A stretch of DNA of 64,000 nt. It comes from Caproiciproducens galactitolivorans (GTDB lineage Bacteria > Bacillota > Clostridia > Oscillospirales > Acutalibacteraceae). The notes under the pieces are model-generated. The model saw only the letters and a list, made by a program, of their open reading frames with translations. It was not told the DNA's origin and did no database searches. The position numbers were made by a program, and so were the translations under genes. Shown piece after piece: positions 26,610 to 35,532 of the stretch. The DNA lies in NCBI RefSeq assembly GCF_004768785.1, contig NZ_SRMQ01000003.1, positions 1 to 64,000 on the forward strand, given 5' to 3'. Numbering within the stretch: the first letter of the stretch is position 1; every line of letters starts with the position of its first letter.

Positions 26610-26624
26610 GCAATACCGGATTGC
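26610..26624. promoter_or_regulatory. Candidate upstream activator site for the LevR-like protein
   Basis: Inverted repeat GCAAT-N5-ATTGC, about 70 bases upstream of the predicted sigma-54 transcription start. It is the only notable palindrome in the gap, and binding is inferred. Confidence 0.3.
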
Positions 26625-26659
26625 GCTTACGCCCAAAGTTCTTATGCCCTGAAGCGTTT

Positions 26660-26676
26660 TGGCATGAATATTGCTT
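26660..26676 (+). promoter_or_regulatory. Sigma-54 (-24/-12) promoter of the PTS operon
   Basis: TGGCAT-N5-TTGCTT, with GG (26661-26662) and GC (26673-26674) exactly 10 bases apart as the sigma-54 consensus requires. It lies 48 bases upstream of the EIIA gene, with the activator gene divergent and rpoN nearby. Confidence 0.88.
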
Positions 26677-26723
26677 ATTCTTTGAGCAGGAAAGTAAAAT
26701 TTGTATATAAAAGGTGAACGAAA

Positions 26724-27050
26724 ATGAGTATTGAAACAATTTCTATGCAGCTTATTGTAAATAGCGGGGATGCCAAAAGCCAGGCGATGGAAGCAATCCA
26801 AAGCGCGAAAAATGGCAAGATTGCGGAAGCGCGCGCTCAAATTGACAAAGCGGGCGAATATTTGACCGAGGCGCATCGGTTCCAAACGGAGATCATTCAG
26901 GAGGAGGCGGACGGAAATATAAAAAATATGTCCGTACTTTTGGCGCATGCACAGGATCATTTAATGAGCGCGATCATGATTATTGATATCGCAAAAGAGT
27001 TTATTGATCTTTATGAAAAATTTTTTAAAAATAAGGAGGAAGGGAAATGA
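26724..27050 (+). CDS. PTS lactose/cellobiose-family EIIA
   Basis: A 108-residue all-helical EIIA protein. The HAQDHLM motif (His75 region) is the conserved phosphorylation site of the Lac family. It passes phosphate from HPr to the EIIB encoded next, with which it overlaps by ATGA. First gene of the sigma-54 operon. The imported sugar cannot be read from sequence; beta-glucosides, chitobiose-like and muramyl sugars are all handled by this class. Confidence 0.93.
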   Translation: MSIETISMQLIVNSGDAKSQAMEAIQSAKNGKIAEARAQIDKAGEYLTEAHRFQTEIIQEEADGNIKNMSVLLAHAQDHLMSAIMIIDIAKEFIDLYEKFFKNKEEGK

Positions 27051-27346
27051 AACGTATTACTTTGGTCTGCGCGGCAGGCATGTCAACGAGTCTGCTGGTA
27101 AGCAAGATGAATACCGCGGCAATTAAATCCGTATCAAATGTAAAAATCCGTGCGGTGCCGGAAGGCGATTTCCAAAAATATGCGGATGATACGGATATTT
27201 TGCTTCTCGGACCGCAGGTGGCGTACACGCTTGACAAAATGAAAGCGCAATTCGAGCCCAAGGGGATTAAGGTTTCCGTTATCGACAGTACGGACTACGC
27301 AAAGATGGACGGAGAGAAGGTTTTGAAACAGGCATTGGCGTTGTAG
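27047..27346 (+). CDS. PTS cellobiose-family EIIB (copy 1)
   Basis: A 99-residue EIIB with the phosphocysteine Cys8 in the P-loop-like CAAGMSTSLLV and the usual DILLLGPQVAYT strand. It overlaps the EIIA gene by ATGA. A second EIIB gene with the same motif lies 0.7 kb downstream in the same operon. Confidence 0.93.
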   Translation: MKRITLVCAAGMSTSLLVSKMNTAAIKSVSNVKIRAVPEGDFQKYADDTDILLLGPQVAYTLDKMKAQFEPKGIKVSVIDSTDYAKMDGEKVLKQALAL

Positions 27347-27408
27347 GCATCCATTATGGATCCATCCCATTCTTGGGAAGAGCTGAAATACATAAGGAGC
27401 GTAAAAAA

Positions 27409-27939
27409 ATGATAAGAGTAGTTCAATTTTTAAATCAGGTACAGGCCGGTCTGGGTGGTGACGAAAGGATGGATATAGAACCCCAAGCACAGGCCGGTGC
27501 AGTAGGAACGGGGATGCTTTTGCGGACCATGCTGCTCCGGAAAGGCGCGGATATCGTTGGTACGGTAATATGCGGAGACCATTACTTTTTAGAGAACCGG
27601 GAAAAGGCTATTGCGGCACTCACGGATATAATTAAAAATCTGAAGGCGGATGTCGTCATCTGCGGGCCGGCTTTAAACCATAAAAGATATGGGGACTGCT
27701 GCGGCTATCTGGCGGAAGCCTTGACAAACGAAGCCCACGTGCAGGCTTTTGCGGCGATGGCGAAAGAAAGTACGGGAACGGAGCTTTTCCGAAAGCGGGT
27801 CTACATTATTGAAACGCCCAAAGTTGGGGGAACCGGATTAAATGGTTCGTTGAAAAAGATTGCAGACTTTGCGGTTAAATTAAGCAAAGGGGAACCCATT
27901 GGTACCGCGGAAGAAGAGGGCTATTTCCCAAGGAGCTAA
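27409..27939 (+). CDS. Orphan protein resembling the N-terminal half of GrdB/PrdB reductases
   Basis: A 176-residue protein resembling the amino-terminal region of selenoprotein B of glycine/sarcosine/betaine reductase. Visible markers are FLNQVQAGLGGDE, DIEPQAQAGAVGTG, ICGDHYFLENREKAI, ICGPALNHKRYGDCCG and EEEGYFPRS. The selenocysteine-bearing C-terminal half of GrdB is missing: the frame ends in TAA with no in-frame TGA continuation and no GrdB tail downstream. AAGGAGC precedes the ATG at 27409. It sits between two EIIB genes of a sugar PTS operon, an unexpected place. Its role is unknown; it could be an oxidoreductase-like or substrate-binding subunit. It may belong to a GrdB-related family. 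Confidence 0.75.
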   Translation: MIRVVQFLNQVQAGLGGDERMDIEPQAQAGAVGTGMLLRTMLLRKGADIVGTVICGDHYFLENREKAIAALTDIIKNLKADVVICGPALNHKRYGDCCGYLAEALTNEAHVQAFAAMAKESTGTELFRKRVYIIETPKVGGTGLNGSLKKIADFAVKLSKGEPIGTAEEEGYFPRS

Positions 27940-28014
27940 CGAAGTAAGCCCATCAATTTATCAAAACGATTGGAAATAAATTGATGCTTAATAAAATTTT
28001 GAGGAGGCTGTTTG

Positions 28015-28344
28015 ATGAAACGAATTCTTTTGTTTTGTTCTGCAGGAATGTCTACCAGTTTATTAGTTACAAAGATGCAAAATGCGGCAAAAGCGATGGA
28101 AATGGATGTATCGATTGATGCTTTTCCCGAAGCGGAAATGGCAAGTCATCTGGACGACGCGGATGTTGTGCTGCTTGGGCCGCAAATCCGGTTTGCATTG
28201 GGCAGGGCCAAAAAGCTATGCAGCGAAAAAAACATACCCGTGGATGTAATCAACAGTATGGATTACGGGATGATGGATGGAGAAAAGGTTTTGAAAACAG
28301 CGCTAAAAATGATGGAAAACCAGAACAGGGAGGATCACCCATGA
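28015..28344 (+). CDS. PTS cellobiose-family EIIB (copy 2)
   Basis: A 109-residue EIIB with Cys8 in CSAGMSTSLLV and the VVLLGPQIRFAL strand, clearly paralogous to copy 1 but divergent. The ATG at 28015 follows GAGGAGG. It overlaps the EIIC start by ATGA, so this copy is probably the one coupled to the permease. Confidence 0.92.
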   Translation: MKRILLFCSAGMSTSLLVTKMQNAAKAMEMDVSIDAFPEAEMASHLDDADVVLLGPQIRFALGRAKKLCSEKNIPVDVINSMDYGMMDGEKVLKTALKMMENQNREDHP

Positions 28345-29660
28345 AGAAAAAAGAAAATCTTCTCGAAGAAAAAATCATGCCGGTGGCGGATAAAATCGCC
28401 AACAACCGTTATCTGATTGCCATACGTGACGGCTTTATGCTGGCAATGCCGCTCCTGATCATCGGTGCCATATCTTTGTTAATTGAAGAATTGCCGATCC
28501 CGGGCTACGGGGATTTTATGTCCGGTATCTTCGGAAAACACTGGGGCGATTTCTTTTTAGTCCCCTATCACGCCTCCATGGCGATTATGTCGATATTTGT
28601 AATAATCGGAATATCGCACAGTTTAACCAACCATTACAAACAGGACGGGTTGAACACCGCAGTCATTTCGCTTGTTTCCTTCTTTGTGTTAACACCGTTC
28701 GTTACAAACTTTACGCCGGAAGGCTCAAAGGCGGTTTATCAGGTCGACAGCGTTATCCCGATGGAATGGATCGGCTCCAAGGGCTTGTTTGTCGGAATGG
28801 TTTCCGCGATACTTGCCACGGAAATCATGCGCTTTGTCTCAAATAAAGGCTGGGTTATTAAAATGCCGGAGGGTGTCCCGCCCACCGTTGCAAAGGCATT
28901 CTCCGCGCTTATTCCGGGAACCATCACCATATTTTCCTTTGGAATAATAAGATTAATCTTTGCATATACTCCATTCGGCACCATACATAATTGCATCTTC
29001 AATGTTCTGCAATTGCCGCTGGTTTCGCTGGGCGACAGCCTGGGGGCGGTCATAATCGCAAACTTCTTTATCGGCCTGTTCTGGATGTTCGGTATCGCCG
29101 GTGGGGATGTTGTACAATCCGTTATGACCCCGATATGGCTAGCTTTGTCGGCGGACAACCTTTTGGCATTTGGAAAAGGAGAGGCACTACCCCATATTAT
29201 CACGCAGCAATTCAACTCCATCTATCTGTGGTTAGGCGGTGGCGGTGCCACATTGGGCCTATGCCTTGCGCTGCTGCTTGTCTGCAAATCCCAGCAATGC
29301 AAAAGAATCGGCAAACTCTCCATTCTTCCGGGACTTTTTAACATCAATGAACCGATCATATTCGGGCTGCCCGTCGTTTTGAACCCGATCCTGCTCATTC
29401 CATTCATTTGCACACCTTTGATTTTAGCGGTCATAACCTATTGCACGATGGCCGCCGGGCTCGTTCCGGCGCCGAACGGCGTAATTATTCCCTGGACCAC
29501 TCCCCCGATCATCGGCGGATTCCTTGTTTCAGGGATAAGGGGAGCCATTCTGCAAGCCGTGGAAATCGTTATATCGTTTTTGATTTACCTACCCTTTATC
29601 AAAGCGCAAGACAAAAAATACTGTGAGCAGGAAAAATTATATGAAAACAATAAGGAATAA
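28341..29660 (+). CDS. PTS cellobiose/diacetylchitobiose-family EIIC permease
   Basis: A 439-residue membrane permease with about ten helices and the family signature FNINEPIIFGLPVVLNP that forms part of the substrate site. It imports and phosphorylates a sugar together with EIIA and EIIB. The ATG at 28341 overlaps the EIIB copy 2 stop. A longer frame starting inside EIIB was rejected. Confidence 0.95.
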   Translation: MKKKENLLEEKIMPVADKIANNRYLIAIRDGFMLAMPLLIIGAISLLIEELPIPGYGDFMSGIFGKHWGDFFLVPYHASMAIMSIFVIIGISHSLTNHYKQDGLNTAVISLVSFFVLTPFVTNFTPEGSKAVYQVDSVIPMEWIGSKGLFVGMVSAILATEIMRFVSNKGWVIKMPEGVPPTVAKAFSALIPGTITIFSFGIIRLIFAYTPFGTIHNCIFNVLQLPLVSLGDSLGAVIIANFFIGLFWMFGIAGGDVVQSVMTPIWLALSADNLLAFGKGEALPHIITQQFNSIYLWLGGGGATLGLCLALLLVCKSQQCKRIGKLSILPGLFNINEPIIFGLPVVLNPILLIPFICTPLILAVITYCTMAAGLVPAPNGVIIPWTTPPIIGGFLVSGIRGAILQAVEIVISFLIYLPFIKAQDKKYCEQEKLYENNKE

Positions 29661-29680
29661 AAACCGTAAAGCAGTAATAT

Positions 29681-29724
29681 AAGTGATTTTTAGGTGGCTT
29701 TGTAAAAAAGCCACCTAAGCACTT
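29681..29724 (+). terminator. Stem-loop between EIIC and DUF871 genes
   Basis: An 11-base stem TTAGGTGGCTT / AAGCCACCTAA extended by AAGTG / CACTT, in a 168-base gap. No T-tract follows, so it is more likely an mRNA-processing or attenuation element than a full terminator. Confidence 0.5.
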
Positions 29725-29828
29725 ATATAACATCCGGTTGCGAAACAAGCAAAAGCAACGGGAAAAAGCGCGCCACCGCTTGCTTATTTAAGACAAGTAA
29801 GCAAATTTTTTAAACAAGGAGAAAAGCT

Positions 29829-30911
29829 ATGAGAACAATTGGATTTTCCGTTTACCCAGCCCATGCAAAATTAGAGGAAAATTTAGCCTACATTGACAGG
29901 GCCAGTAAATATGGATTCAAAAGGGTATTTACCTGCCTTCTCTCCGTCGAGGGAGAGAAAGAAAAAATCATCGACGAGTTTAAAAAAACGGTCGCTCATG
30001 CGAATCAATACGGGATGAAAGTAATTGCAGACGTTGACCCATCGGTGTTTCAGCACCTCGGGATAAGCTATGACGACCTTCATATTTTTAAAGAAATGGG
30101 GCTTTATGGCATCCGCCTGGATCATGGTTTTACAGGGCTGGAGGAAGCCGCCATGTCCTTCAATTTATTTGGCTTGAAAATCGAGCTGAACATGAGCGCC
30201 GGCACAAAATATCTGGATAATATCTTCAGCTATCAGCCTAACCCGGATAATCTCTTAGGGTGCCATAATTTTTATCCTCATAAATATTCCGGAATTTCTT
30301 ATGATCATTTCATGAAGTGCAACGAACAATATAAAAAGTTTAATATCCGGACCGCCGCGTTTGTTTCTTCAAAAAGCGCGAGTTTCGGCCCATGGCCCGT
30401 CAATGAGGGGCTATGCACCTTGGAGAAACATCGGAATCTGCCGATACAGGTACAGGCAAAACATCTTTTTTCGACGAATCTGATTGACGACGTAATCATC
30501 GCGAATGCTTTTGCGTCAGATGAAGAGCTGAAGGCCTTGAGCGAAGTCGATCCCTATAAATTGACTTTCCATGTCCATTTGGAAAAGAATATCTCCGATC
30601 TGGAAAGGGATATTGTTCTGAACCGGCTTCATTTGAATCGAGGGGATGTTTCCGAATATATGATACGGTCCAGCAAAAGCAGGGTAAAATACGACGGAAA
30701 TGGATTTGCCCCGGTGAACACGAGAAATATTAAACGCGGGGATATTACAATTGATAATATGTACTATAAAAATTACACCGGGGAATTGCAGATTGCGCTG
30801 AAAGACAGGGAGAATTCCGGTAAGACAAACGTTGTGGGAAGAATCGCCGACGAGGAATTATTTTTGATTGACCACGTAAAGCCATGGCAGCAATTTGCAT
30901 TGGTTGAATAA
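29829..30911 (+). CDS. MupG/DUF871-family TIM-barrel protein
   Basis: A 360-residue protein opening with GFSVYPAHAKLEENLAYIDRA, the hallmark of the DUF871 family, with a barrel of about 240 residues and a C-terminal cyclophilin-like domain. The characterised member MupG of Staphylococcus aureus hydrolyses MurNAc-6-phosphate-GlcNAc. Others are linked to cellobiose-type PTS genes, as here. It probably splits the 6-phospho-disaccharide or conjugate imported by the EIIC. The exact substrate is not deducible. AAGGAG precedes the ATG. Confidence 0.85.
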   Translation: MRTIGFSVYPAHAKLEENLAYIDRASKYGFKRVFTCLLSVEGEKEKIIDEFKKTVAHANQYGMKVIADVDPSVFQHLGISYDDLHIFKEMGLYGIRLDHGFTGLEEAAMSFNLFGLKIELNMSAGTKYLDNIFSYQPNPDNLLGCHNFYPHKYSGISYDHFMKCNEQYKKFNIRTAAFVSSKSASFGPWPVNEGLCTLEKHRNLPIQVQAKHLFSTNLIDDVIIANAFASDEELKALSEVDPYKLTFHVHLEKNISDLERDIVLNRLHLNRGDVSEYMIRSSKSRVKYDGNGFAPVNTRNIKRGDITIDNMYYKNYTGELQIALKDRENSGKTNVVGRIADEELFLIDHVKPWQQFALVE

Positions 30912-30974
30912 ACACAGCAAGGCCGCCGGCCGCGGCCGACGGCACAGCAATGAGGATATGAAAAGAGAATCGTT

Positions 30975-32171
30975 ATGTTGACATTAGATAAAGTTTATCA
31001 TGCCGCTTCTGTTTTAAAGGATGTGATCCGTAAAACAGATTTAATCCACGCCCCGCGCATTTACCCGGAAAGCCAGATTTACTTAAAGACCGAAAACTTG
31101 CAGATAACCGGCTCGTTCAAGGTGCGAGGCGCCTACTACAAAATCTCACAGCTTACAAAAGAGGAAAAAGCAAAGGGAGTCATCGCCTGTTCCGCCGGAA
31201 ACCACGCGCAGGGCGTTGCGCTCGCGGCGCAGAAAAACGGAATTCGGTCGCTGATCTGTATTCCTGACGGCGCGCCAATTTCAAAGGTTGAGGCGACCAA
31301 GAGCTACGGTGCGGAGGTATGCCTTGTAAAAGGGGTGTACGACGACGCCTATAAAAAGGCGTGTGCGCTTCAAAAAGAGAGCGGCGCGGCCTTCATCCAT
31401 CCGTTTAACGACCCCGATGTGATCGCGGGTCAGGGGACGATTGGATTGGAAATTTTAGAACAGCTTCCCGATGTGGACGCGGTGATCGTTCCGGTAGGAG
31501 GAGGCGGACTGATTTCCGGCGTCGCCTTCGCCATAAAATCCATGAATCCGAAATGCAAGGTTTACGGGGTGCAGGCCAGCGGCGCGCCGAGCATGGCGAA
31601 ATCGCTGGAGGATCATAAAATAGAGGAGCTTAAGAGCGTATCCACCTTTGCAGACGGTATTGCGGTAAAATGCCCTGGAAACCTGACCTACGACTTCTGT
31701 TCCAAGTATGTGGATCAGGTTGTTACTGTAACGGACGACGAAACCGCAACCGCGATACTCACGCTGATAGAACAGCACAAGCTGATTACGGAAGGCGCGG
31801 GAGCGGTCGCTGTGGCGGCGTCCATGTTCAACAAGATTGACATCAAGGGGAAAAAAGCAGTTTGCCTTCTTTCCGGTGGAAATATTGATGTGACCATTCT
31901 TTCCAAGGTTATCAGCCGCGGCCTTCTGAAAGCGGGGCGTTTGGGCGATCTGACCATTGAAACAATGGACAGACCCGGCCGGATTAAGGAGATTTCCGCG
32001 ATTATCGCCGACCATGGCGCAAATGTGGTAAGTATCCACCATGACCGAATGATGGAAAATATGGGCGTAAACGCCTGCTCTGTGAAGGTTCGGATGGAAA
32101 CAAGGAATCACGAACACAGGAAGCAAATCTGCGAGGCAATTGCCGACGCGGGATACCATGTTATCCCTTAG
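30975..32171 (+). CDS. Threonine ammonia-lyase (ACT-domain, IlvA/TdcB type)
   Basis: A 398-residue PLP enzyme converting threonine (and often serine) to 2-oxobutyrate (pyruvate) and ammonia. The PLP lysine is Lys49 in GSFKVRGAYYK. The glycine loop PVGGGGLISG and a C-terminal ACT domain (about 325-398, TMDRPGRIKEISAIIAD) are present. The single ACT-like domain fits the short, catabolic-type enzyme. It follows the DUF871 gene by 63 bases and precedes a 2-oxoacid reductase, suggesting a threonine to 2-oxobutyrate to 2-hydroxybutyrate route. Confidence 0.93.
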   Translation: MLTLDKVYHAASVLKDVIRKTDLIHAPRIYPESQIYLKTENLQITGSFKVRGAYYKISQLTKEEKAKGVIACSAGNHAQGVALAAQKNGIRSLICIPDGAPISKVEATKSYGAEVCLVKGVYDDAYKKACALQKESGAAFIHPFNDPDVIAGQGTIGLEILEQLPDVDAVIVPVGGGGLISGVAFAIKSMNPKCKVYGVQASGAPSMAKSLEDHKIEELKSVSTFADGIAVKCPGNLTYDFCSKYVDQVVTVTDDETATAILTLIEQHKLITEGAGAVAVAASMFNKIDIKGKKAVCLLSGGNIDVTILSKVISRGLLKAGRLGDLTIETMDRPGRIKEISAIIADHGANVVSIHHDRMMENMGVNACSVKVRMETRNHEHRKQICEAIADAGYHVIP

Positions 32172-32212
32172 GGAAACCAAATCTAGCATATACAAATCAA
32201 AGGAGTAGCAAA

Positions 32213-33178
32213 ATGAAAATCCTGGTCTACAGCTGCAGAAAAGACGAAGCGGAATATTTTCGAAAATTCAGCGAACAGCATCAAGTGGAAGTCACGCTAT
32301 GCAAAGAGGCGCCAACGCTTGAAAATGCAGATATGGCAAAGGGCTATGAATGTATCAGCATTTTAACAAACAAGATCAATGCGGAATTAATGGAGAAGTT
32401 TCATAACGCCGGCGTGAAATTCATTTCCACAAGAACGATCGGATATGATCATATTGACATTGACGCCGCAAAGAAGCTGGAAATCCAGGTGGCAAACGTA
32501 GCGTATTCCCCTTACAGTGTGGCTGAATATACCGTCATGCTGATTCTGATGGCAATCCGTAAAATCAAAACTATCTTGGCGCGTAGCAATATACAAGATT
32601 ACTCATTGGATGATGGAGTGCAGGGAAAACAACTGCATAATTTAACGATTGGGGTAATCGGTACCGGAAGGATCGGCCGGACAGTAATTCAATGTTTGCG
32701 CGGTTTTGGCTGCAAAGTGATTGCCTATGATATAAATCAAAATGCAGAAATCGCGAAGGATGTTGCGTACGTCCCGCTTGCGAAGCTTTTTGCAGAGAGT
32801 GATATTATAACGCTGCACGCACCTGCGACGAAGGAAAATTTCCACTTGATTAATAAGGATTCGATCGCGCTGATGAAGGATGGCGTATATATTGTGAACA
32901 CAGCCCGGGGCTCCCTGATTGACACAAAGGCTTTGATTGACGCAGTAGAAAAGAAAAAAATCGGTGGTGCGGCTTTGGATGTAATGGAACAGGAGTCGGA
33001 CCTCTATTATCATAATTTAAAGAGCGAAATATTGGACAACCGGGAACTTTCCCTCTTAAATTCCTTTCCGAATGTCATAATTACGCCGCATACAGCGTTT
33101 TATACCGATCAGACAGTCAGCGATATGGTGGAGCATTCCATCTTAAGCTGTATTTCCTTTATACAGAAAGATCTATGA
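32213..33178 (+). CDS. D-2-hydroxyacid (D-lactate-like) dehydrogenase, VanH-like
   Basis: A 321-residue NAD-dependent reductase of 2-oxoacids. The nucleotide motif is GTGRIGRTV (150-158), the catalytic arginine lies in NTARGSL, the acid in the DVMEQES region and the histidine in TPHTAFYT. Segments ISTRTIGYDHID and NVAYSPYSVAEYTVMLILMA strongly resemble VanH of glycopeptide-resistance clusters and clostridial D-lactate dehydrogenases. No vanA, vanX or vanRS homologue is near, so a fermentative role (pyruvate or 2-oxobutyrate reduction) is more likely than resistance. AAAGGAG precedes the ATG. Confidence 0.9.
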   Translation: MKILVYSCRKDEAEYFRKFSEQHQVEVTLCKEAPTLENADMAKGYECISILTNKINAELMEKFHNAGVKFISTRTIGYDHIDIDAAKKLEIQVANVAYSPYSVAEYTVMLILMAIRKIKTILARSNIQDYSLDDGVQGKQLHNLTIGVIGTGRIGRTVIQCLRGFGCKVIAYDINQNAEIAKDVAYVPLAKLFAESDIITLHAPATKENFHLINKDSIALMKDGVYIVNTARGSLIDTKALIDAVEKKKIGGAALDVMEQESDLYYHNLKSEILDNRELSLLNSFPNVIITPHTAFYTDQTVSDMVEHSILSCISFIQKDL

Positions 33179-33198
33179 TTTACGCAGCCAGAAAAAAA

Positions 33199-33215
33199 CC
33201 GGCGTAAGCCGCCGG
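33199..33215 (+). terminator. Hairpin after the dehydrogenase gene
   Basis: CCGGCG / CGCCGG with a 5-base loop, about 20 bases after the stop. No strong T-tract follows. Confidence 0.5.
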
Positions 33216-33296
33216 ATTTACACAAAACGAAGTGGAAGAATGTACGCCCGCAGGCGTGCACGCCAAACCGCTTTGGGGATTTTTCCTATTTTATTA

Positions 33297-33435
33297 AGAA
33301 GGGGCTAGGCTTGCTCGGAGTCAACACCACCTTCGCCCCCATCTTTCCCTGCACGCCCCAAGAGCCTACGGATCTGCTAGACAGGGGGTGTTTTTCCTGC
33401 CTAAACCGGGGATTCCCGCCAAGCCCTTAGCCCGC
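33297..33435 (+). ncRNA. ssrS: Probable 6S RNA
   Basis: The ends form a closing helix typical of 6S RNA: GGGCTA (33302-33307) pairs with TAGCCC (33428-33433), GGCTTG (33308-33313) with CAAGCC (33420-33425), and CGG with CCG. Inside is a large central bubble whose 3' side contains CCTGCCTAAACC and a small GGG/CCC hairpin. A terminal stem begins with CCCCC/GGGGG. A -10-like TATTTT lies at 33287-33292, and a strong terminator begins at 33436. The fold was worked out by eye; another structured RNA is possible. Confidence 0.55.
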
Positions 33436-33473
33436 AAAAAGAGACAGCACTCAAATGAGTGCTGTCTCTTTTT
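33436..33473. terminator. Bidirectional terminator shared by 6S RNA and the tRNA operon
   Basis: Perfect 18-base arms (AAAAAGAGACAGCACTCA and its complement) around a 2-base centre, giving a U-tract for transcripts from either strand. It sits exactly between the plus-strand RNA candidate and the minus-strand tRNA-Val. Confidence 0.9.
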
Positions 33474-33549
33474 GGTGGACACAAGGGGACTCGAACCCAT
33501 GACCTCTCGCGTGTGAAGCGAGCGCTCTAACCAGCTGAGCTATGCGTCC
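33473..33549 (-). tRNA. tRNA-Val (anticodon CAC)
   Basis: Acceptor GGACGCA / TGTGTCC, anticodon stem CTCGC-TTCACAC-GCGAG, T-loop GGTTCGAGTCC and an encoded CCA. Last gene of a three-tRNA minus-strand operon. Confidence 0.95.
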
Positions 33550-33593
33550 ATATGAAATATACCCCCGAACTTCGAGGGTACATCTGTTTTTTA

Positions 33594-33668
33594 TGGTGAC
33601 CCGGACGAGATTCGAACTCGTGAAACCGCCGTGAAAGGGCGGTGTCTTAACCGCTTGACCACCGGGCC
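33594..33668 (-). tRNA. tRNA-Glu (anticodon TTC)
   Basis: Acceptor GGCCCGG / CCGGGTC, anticodon stem-loop CCGCC-CTTTCAC-GGCGG, T-loop AGTTCGAATCT and an encoded CCA. Confidence 0.95.
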
Positions 33669-33673
33669 GTATA

Positions 33674-33750
33674 TGGTAGCGGCAATTGGATTTGAACCAA
33701 TGACACTCCGGGTATGAACCGAATGCTCTAGCCAACTGAGCTATGCCGCC
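33674..33750 (-). tRNA. tRNA with anticodon CAT, probably elongator Met
   Basis: Acceptor GGCGGCA / TTGCCGC, anticodon stem-loop TTCGG-TTCATAC-CCGGA, and encoded CCA. It lacks the three G-C pairs and unpaired first base of initiator tRNA. A lysidine-modified Ile2 tRNA is the less likely alternative. First gene of the tRNA operon. Confidence 0.9.
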
Positions 33751-33756
33751 ATCTAT

Positions 33757-33781
33757 CTCCGCTTTAAAATTCAAAGCGGAG
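33757..33781 (-). other. Hairpin in the tRNA operon leader
   Basis: CTCCGCTTT / AAAGCGGAG with a 7-base loop between the promoter and tRNA-Met, probably guiding 5' processing. Confidence 0.5.
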
Positions 33782-33789
33782 CGTTTTAT

Positions 33790-33819
33790 ATTATAACCGA
33801 TAATGCTGTGTTTTGTCAA
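33790..33819 (-). promoter_or_regulatory. Promoter of the tRNA operon
   Basis: Minus strand TTGACA (33814-33819), an 18-base spacer and TATAAT (33790-33795), close upstream of tRNA-Met. Confidence 0.85.
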
Positions 33820-33870
33820 CACATTTTTGCAAAATATTTGAAATTCTAAATATTTCTTCTTCCGTCCGGT

Positions 33871-33884
33871 ATTTCCCGGGAAAA
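33871..33884. promoter_or_regulatory. Candidate Noc-binding site
   Basis: ATTTCCCGGGAAAA matches the Bacillus Noc-binding sequence ATTTCCCGGGAAAT at 13 of 14 positions. It lies between the tRNA promoter and the 3' end of guaB, and a noc-like gene is encoded 6 kb away. Confidence 0.4.
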
Positions 33885-33974
33885 AGAGACGAATCCGATA
33901 CAGAAATCCTACCTTCCCCAGAATTGTAGTAAACGGTTTTAGAATCCTATTTGTATATTTTTATAAGATTATAC

Positions 33975-35462
<1,488 letters not shown>

Positions 35463-35532
35463 TCACATTTTTGCGCGCCGCAAACCGCTTTCCGCGCCGC
35501 TTTTTTCTCTTGTTATTTTAATATATTTTGAT

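Noticed and set aside
32213-33178. Glycopeptide resistance (vanHAX) cluster
   Set aside because: Only a VanH-like dehydrogenase is present. No D-Ala-D-Lac ligase, dipeptidase or two-component genes are nearby.
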